Source: Metamycoplasma cloacale
GTDB lineage: Bacteria > Bacillota_I > Bacilli_A > Mycoplasmatales > Metamycoplasmataceae
NCBI RefSeq assembly: GCF_900660735.1
Contig: NZ_LR215049.1
Span: forward strand, 62,001 to 126,000
Length of the DNA stretch: 64,000 bases
Direction: 5' to 3'
In this document: in pieces, positions 58,966 to 64,000 of the stretch
Position numbering within the stretch: position 1 is the first letter of the stretch
How the letters are laid out: every line of letters starts with the position of its first letter
Made by a program: the position numbers and the translations under genes
The notes under the pieces: generated by a model
The model's input: only the letters and a program-made list of their open reading frames with translations
What the model was told of the DNA's origin: nothing
Database searches by the model: none

Positions 58966-58973
58966 ACTAATTT

Positions 58974-59639
58974 ATGGAAAAAGAAATCACAGGAATTGTT
59001 ATTAAAAAAACTGCAATACATGAATATGATGCCTTTGTTAAGGTTTTAAGCAAAGAAGGTATCGTGGATTTATATTGTAAAGGAGTTAATAAACCTGAAT
59101 CAAAAAATAGAAATGCTTTAAATCTATTAGATGTTTCTAATTTTGAAATATTTATTCCAAAGGATAATCAATTTAATCATCGTCTAAAAAGAGCGACATT
59201 GATAAAACAATTCCCGTATGATTCCAATTTATTGAATATTCAAACTCAATTGTTGCATTGATTTAACTTAATTAAATCTGAAAACTGTGAATTATTAATT
59301 GAATGATATATTGAATTAAATAAATATTGAAAAACTAATAAGGATTATAAAATTTATACTTTTCTATTATTTAAAATCTTACAAGCAGAAGGTATTAACC
59401 CTTACTTAAATGGTTGCGTTGAATGCAATAAAACTGAAGACATTGTTTCTTTTGCGTTATATAAAGGTGGTTATTTGTGTCAAAAACACGCAATTAATCA
59501 ACCAATTATGAATGTTGGCATATTAAAAAGCCTTTTTTATTTAGATAAAACTTTTGAATTATATGCTTCTAATGTTAGTCATGAAGACAATAAAACTATT
59601 TTTAAGTTAATTATTGAATATTTAACTGAATTAATTTAA
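58974..59639 (+). CDS. recO: DNA repair protein RecO
   Basis: A 221-residue RecO: the N-terminal OB fold (ITGIVIKKTAIHEYDAFVKV and DLYCKGVNK), helical middle, and zinc site CVECNKTEDIVSF then GGYLCQKH. It loads RecA with RecR. Four TGA Trp break it in the standard code. It lies alone between two terminators. Confidence 0.92.
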
Positions 59640-59672
59640 AAATCCGCATGTCAATAATTTGCGGATTTTTAA
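59638..59672. terminator. Bidirectional terminator between recO and rnj
   Basis: AAAAATCCGC (59638-59647) pairs with GCGGATTTTT (59661-59670). Confidence 0.85.
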
Positions 59673-59673
59673 A

Positions 59674-61632
59674 TTATTCATCTTCTTTTACAATAACTTC
59701 TTTTTTAACTCTTTTAACTTTCTTTTTAGTATCAGCTTTGTTGTCTGATTCAGTTAAAGTTTTGTTAGCAGAAGTTTTTCTTTCTTTTTTAATCACTTCT
59801 TTTGAAGAAGATTTTTTAACTTTTTTGCTCTTCATTTCTTTTAATTTAGCAAGAATTTCTTTTTTCTTTTCGGGATGATTTTTCAATTCTTGTTCTAAAT
59901 TATATTCAAGCATTAAATCGCCAAATTCATCTAATTCTGGGTTATCATCAATTTTAGCTTTGTGATGGTCGGTAAATAATATCGTCGGTAGAATAACTAC
60001 ATTTCTTCTTTTATTTTTATAAAAGAAAGGAGCTAATCTATCAATCATTAATTGTTTCAATTGCGGAACTGTTCAATCATTTGTGTTTTTAATTACGTAT
60101 AAAATTGCACCATGAATAATTCTTTTAGCTTCTTCAATTAAATGTAATGAGTTTTTTACAAAGAAAGCCCCTCTAGATACAATTCTTGGTTTTCCTAGAA
60201 TAACATTTTTTTGCTTATTAATCGCAATGATTGCATGAAGGAAACCATTTTGGCCTAACTCCATTCTTTCTTTCATGATGTTTGCATTAGTTTTAGATAA
60301 TATATTACCATCAATAAATACAGGTCCGAAATATACTTTTTCATCAGATAGATAAACTTTATGATCTACTAAATGATATACATCGCCTAATTTGGCAACC
60401 AAAATATTGTCAGGATTTACACCACTTTCAACAGCGGTATGTCCATGAACAACGCTCATTCTATATTCACCATGGTATGGCATAAAATATTTCGGTTTAG
60501 TTAATTCAAATATTTTACGATGTTCATCCATGTAAGCATGACCTGATGTATGAAGATATCCATCAACACCATTTTCTTTAATAATAGCTCCATATTTATA
60601 TAATCTATTAACCAATAATTCAATTTTTGATCTATTACCTGGAATTGGTGATGAAGAAAAGATAATCATGTCATTGTTTTTAATTGTTACATATGGGTGT
60701 TTTCCGTATGACATTTTAGCAAGTCCAGCAAGTTCTTCACCTTGAGAACCAGTTGTTAGAATAACTAATTCATTTTCACCATACTTACTGATTGCTTTTT
60801 TATCAATAATAATATCGTTAGCAACGTTAATATAACCTAGTTTAGTACCAATGTCAATCCCATCAATCATTGAACGACCAAATGCAACAACTTTTTTACC
60901 CATTTGTGCCGCTAATTCAATAATTGCTTTAATTCTAGTTAGGTTAGAGGCAAATAAAGTAATAATTATTTTTCCAGTTGCTTCTTTCATGTATTTACCA
61001 ATATCTTCTAGAATATCACTTTCAGAAGGAGAGTGGTTTGGTCGCATAGCGTTTGTTGAATCAGAAAATAGTACATCAAGACCTTGATCGCCAATTTCTT
61101 TTAAGCGATTAAAGTCAGTTAAATTACCAATAGGTGTATAGTCAAATCTAAAATCACCTGTCATCATTAATTTACCATTAGGAGTTGAAACTCTAATGCC
61201 AAATGCATCGGGTATTGAGTGTTGCGCGGTTCAGAAATCAACAGAACAATCATCAAAAGTTGCTACTAAATCTTTTTCAATTTCGATAAATTCAATTTTG
61301 GTTTTAATTTTCATGTTATCGAATTTAAGTTTTAGATATTGAATTGCAATTCTAGGGGCGAAAATTCTTTTTACATCAACTTGTTGAACTAAATATGGAA
61401 CACCACCAATATGATCTTCATGTCCGTGAGTTATAAATAGTCCTTCAATTTTATCTTGATTATCTTTCAAATAAGTATAGTCAGGAATTGAACCATTGAT
61501 TCCAGTTGTGAATGTATCGCAAAATTTAATCCCTGTGTCTATAATGAAAATATGATTACCATGTTCAATAATTAATGTACTTTTTCCAATTTCTTGCATT
61601 CCGCCTAAACCGAAAATTTTTGTTGGTGTCAT
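59674..61632 (-). CDS. Ribonuclease J
   Basis: A 652-residue metallo-beta-lactamase/beta-CASP nuclease for RNA decay and maturation (5'-3' exo- and endonuclease). Metal site FITHGHEDHIGG, MTGDFRFD, then beta-CASP motifs (SDSTNAMRPNHSPSE; TTGSQGEELAGL), and HTSGHAYMDE. The C-terminal ~75 residues are Lys/Glu-rich (SKKVKKSSSKEVIKKER) and probably bind RNA or partners. AGGAGGA ribosome site upstream. TGA Trp at two positions. Confidence 0.95.
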
Positions 61633-61802
61633 TTGATATATTCCTCCTAATTATTAAAATGAAAAAAAGCAACAAATATAATTTGTATTAGTATTATTTT
61701 ACAACATTAAAAACTAAAAATAATAAATTAAATTTGAAATTAAGTGTTCTTTTTAAATAACTTAATTGTTTCTTTTATATTAATAATCCTTGTTTTTTAA
61801 AA
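61633..61802. promoter_or_regulatory. Promoter region of the RNase J gene
   Basis: 170 nt of AT-rich sequence upstream of the RNase J gene. Only weak -10-like sequences were seen; no gene. Confidence 0.35.
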
Positions 61803-61836
61803 AAATAACACCGCGTTATGTTGCGATGTTATTTAA
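61803..61836 (-). terminator. Terminator of the lepA-yneF operon
   Basis: AAATAACA/TGTTATTT arms with an internal mismatch and GC pairs. A T-run follows on the minus strand. Confidence 0.7.
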
Positions 61837-61839
61837 AAA

Positions 61840-62064
61840 TTATTTAGCATTCTTCATTTGTCTCATTACTTGTTTAATTTGAGCTTCAGACGCTTTACGT
61901 CCCATTTGTTGGAACATAATTCTAATTTGTTGTTCAGTAATTGGTGGGTTTTCCTTTAATTCTTTTGTAAATTTCTTTTTAGTAAAGAATATTCCCCCAA
62001 TAAATCCAGCAATTGCTGCAATGATTGGTAATACTACACAAATAGCAATTCCTCAACCTGGCAT
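61840..62064 (-). CDS. YneF-like (UPF0154) small membrane protein
   Basis: A 74-residue protein with one N-terminal TM (IAICVVLPIIAAIAGFIGG) followed by KELKENPPITEQQIRIMF and QMGRKASEAQIKQ, which matches the UPF0154/YneF family pattern (KKNPPINEQ-MLRMMM). Function of the family is unknown. One TGA Trp at residue 4. Overlaps the upstream stop by 1 nt, with a GAGGAGG ribosome site in the previous gene. Confidence 0.9.
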
Positions 62065-62951
62065 TATTTTCCTCCTCTTCCTAATTTCTTAATTAAGATG
62101 TATATAATAAATGGAATAATTAAGATTACTAATATGCTGATAAAGAAAACTTTCGCTCATGTTCAATGACTTTTTGATTTCATTTCTTGCATTTTGTTGT
62201 AATCTAAAGCATCATTTCCAAAAAACGCTTGAATGTCGACCATTCTTTTTTTTCTAATAATAGTGTTTATTATAAACAATAATAAAACCATTCCCATTAT
62301 ACCACAAAGGATATAAACTACTAAATTAGGGTTGGGGAAAGATTTATGAATTCATGTTTTTCAATCTAATTCGCCCCATTTTTGATTTTGCAATGCTCAT
62401 AATATAATAGTAAATAAACCAACATAGAATAATATTGCAACAGTTAATCAAGTTCTTCTCACTTGTTTTAATAGTAGTTTTTGATACAATAGTCCAATAA
62501 ATGGTGGGGTAGTAGATATACCGCTTTTGATTGATTCACGGTAATTAGCTACACTTCTTTTAACACCAATAATATCAATTAAATCAAAGGTAAAAGTAAT
62601 TATTGCAACAGCACCAACTAAAATCGGTAAGATAAATCAAGTTCAGGGAGCTTTTTCAATTTCGTTTTGAAACCATTGTGGTTTAAATCCAATTATTAAA
62701 GCAGTAATAGTTGCAGTTAAGATAAAGATTAATTCAATGCATAACATGAAAGCTTTAATTTTTCTTTCTAGATCAAATACTTTATATATTCCGTTGGGAA
62801 TAACTCCTTGAGGATCTTTTAATTTAATACTTTGAGAAGTTAAAGCTTGGGTTTGCATTGTTTCATAATTAATCATGTTATTAATTTCTGAATTTTGCAT
62901 TCCATCGCTTTTTACCTTATTTGTTCCAGTAATAATTGGTTTGATATTCAT
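62064..62951 (-). CDS. Mollicute membrane protein (4 TM), possibly MSC_0882 type
   Basis: A 295-residue protein with a soluble ~70-residue N-terminus (NIKPIITGTNKVKSDG) and four membrane spans (about 70-90, 102-122, 165-185, 205-228), then a last TM near the C-terminus. It contains RESIKSGISTTPPFIGLLY in the middle loop. Similar in layout to mollicute MSC_0882 membrane proteins; no enzymatic motif. It lies between lepA and yneF with 1-nt overlaps at both ends. Confidence 0.7.
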
Positions 62952-64000
62952 TATTTATCCCCTTTAGATGTATCTGTTTTCAAGATTGCAAGAAAGGCTT
63001 CTTGTGGGACTTCAACAGTTCCAATTGATTTCATTCTTTTCTTACCAATTTTTTGTTTTTTCAATAGTTTTTGACGTCTAGTAACGTCTCCACCATATAA
63101 TTTTGCAGTAACATCTTTACGATATGCTTTAACCGTTTCTCTTGCTATTATTTTACCACCAATAGCAGCTTGTACGGGGATTTCAAAGTTTTGTCTTGGA
63201 ATAACTTCTTTTAATTTTTCGGTTAAATCACGGCTTTTTGCATATGCACTATCGCGGTGAGTAATCATTGCTAGCGCATCAACTTTTTCACCATTTAATA
63301 GAATATCAACTTTAACTAAATCACTTTCTTTTAAACCGATAAAATCATATTCAAATGAAGCGTAACCTTTTGAGTATGATTTCATTAAATCGAAGAAATC
63401 AAAGATTGTTTCGTTTAAAGGAAGATCGTATATTAATTTACGACGATAATTATCTAGGTATTCAATATCAATATATTGACCGCGTTTTTGTTGACACAAT
63501 TCCATTATTGCACCAATGTATTCATCAGTTAGAAATATTGAAGCTCTAATATGGGGCTCTTCAATGGTTTTAACTAAACTACGATCAGGAAATAAAGAAG
63601 GGTTAGTAATGTATTGAACATCACCATTGGTTAATGTGATAACAAATTCAACAGATGGAGCAGTTGCAATGATATCTAAATTAAATTCTCTTTCCAGTCT
63701 TTCTTGTAAAACATCCATATGCAGTAATCCAAGAAAACCAATTCTAAAACCAAATCCTAAAGCTTTTGAAGTTTCTGGTTCTCAAACGATTGATGAATCA
63801 GATAGTGAAATTTTTTCCAATGCATCTTTTAGGTCATTATAATCACGAGTATCCACTGGATAGAATCCTGTATAAACCACAGGTTTTAATTTTTTATAAC
63901 CGGGTAATGGATACATTACTGGATTATTTACAAGAGTAATGGTATCACCAACAGCAACATCCTTTACATCACGAATTGATGCTGCAATTCAACCAACCTC
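62951..64000 (-). CDS. lepA: Elongation factor 4 (LepA), C-terminal part
   Basis: The visible 349 residues cover domains II-V and the LepA C-terminal domain: [52 protein letters not shown], and the final [16 protein letters not shown] with [12 protein letters not shown]. These are unmistakable LepA motifs. The GTPase domain lies off the window. LepA back-translocates or helps assemble ribosomes. First gene of an overlapping operon here. Confidence 0.96.

Overview
Organism. This is a mollicute chromosome segment read with genetic code 4. TGA falls inside almost every conserved protein exactly where the family has Trp, the DNA is very AT-rich, and many genes overlap or abut. A P80-like membrane protein, a P60-like lipoprotein and hinT in a row (54.7-58.9 kb) is an arrangement known from Mycoplasma hominis. 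Together with RNase J, DnaB/DnaI-like loaders and a lone Lgt, it points to the hominis group (Metamycoplasma). Species cannot be named from sequence alone. All coordinates below treat TGA as Trp, so several genes are much longer than standard-code ORFs suggest.

Layout. 0-10 kb: era/ybeY and a C39-peptidase ABC exporter (minus); a lipoprotein, gltX, a small unknown and plsY (plus); rpmG-secE-nusG (minus); an EzrA-like protein and thiI (plus). 10-21.4 kb: fmt (minus), then a replication block (dnaE, 5'-3' exonuclease, DnaB-like and DnaI-like loaders), tRNA-Cys and tRNA-Arg, and the CIRCE-controlled chaperone set hrcA-grpE-dnaK. 21.4-30.6 kb: an accessory defence island. 30.6-39.9 kb (minus): rnhC, two HAD phosphatases, trxB, lgt, uvrA, an unknown and a lipoprotein. 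40-54 kb: rmuC, prs, rsmG, a cation/proton antiporter, a 2772-residue FtsX-type permease with its ATPase (plus), and a LicD-like protein (minus). 54.7-64 kb: P80/P60/hinT, recO (plus), then RNase J, a YneF-like protein, a membrane protein and lepA (minus).

The defence island is the most interesting part. It holds two ThsB-type TIR genes in opposite orientation. The minus-strand one overlaps a previously hidden 159-residue three-TM membrane protein that looks like a SLATT-type effector. The plus-strand one is followed by a 310-residue protein that resembles an HK97-fold capsid protein. The two TIR genes share a 223-bp inverted repeat with a single mismatch, while the rest of the genes has diverged. 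Inversion across this repeat would swap the TIR C-termini, their downstream partners and their promoters. Next come a type II methyltransferase/endonuclease pair, an hsdS remnant and an orphan hsdR bounded by a duplicated rnhC 3' end.

Regulation seen in sequence: one canonical CIRCE (dnaK) and one stretched CIRCE-like site (hrcA), several TATAAT boxes 7-9 nt from an ATG without Shine-Dalgarno (leaderless mRNAs), and many bidirectional hairpin terminators between convergent genes. No CRISPR array, complete insertion sequence or rRNA was seen.
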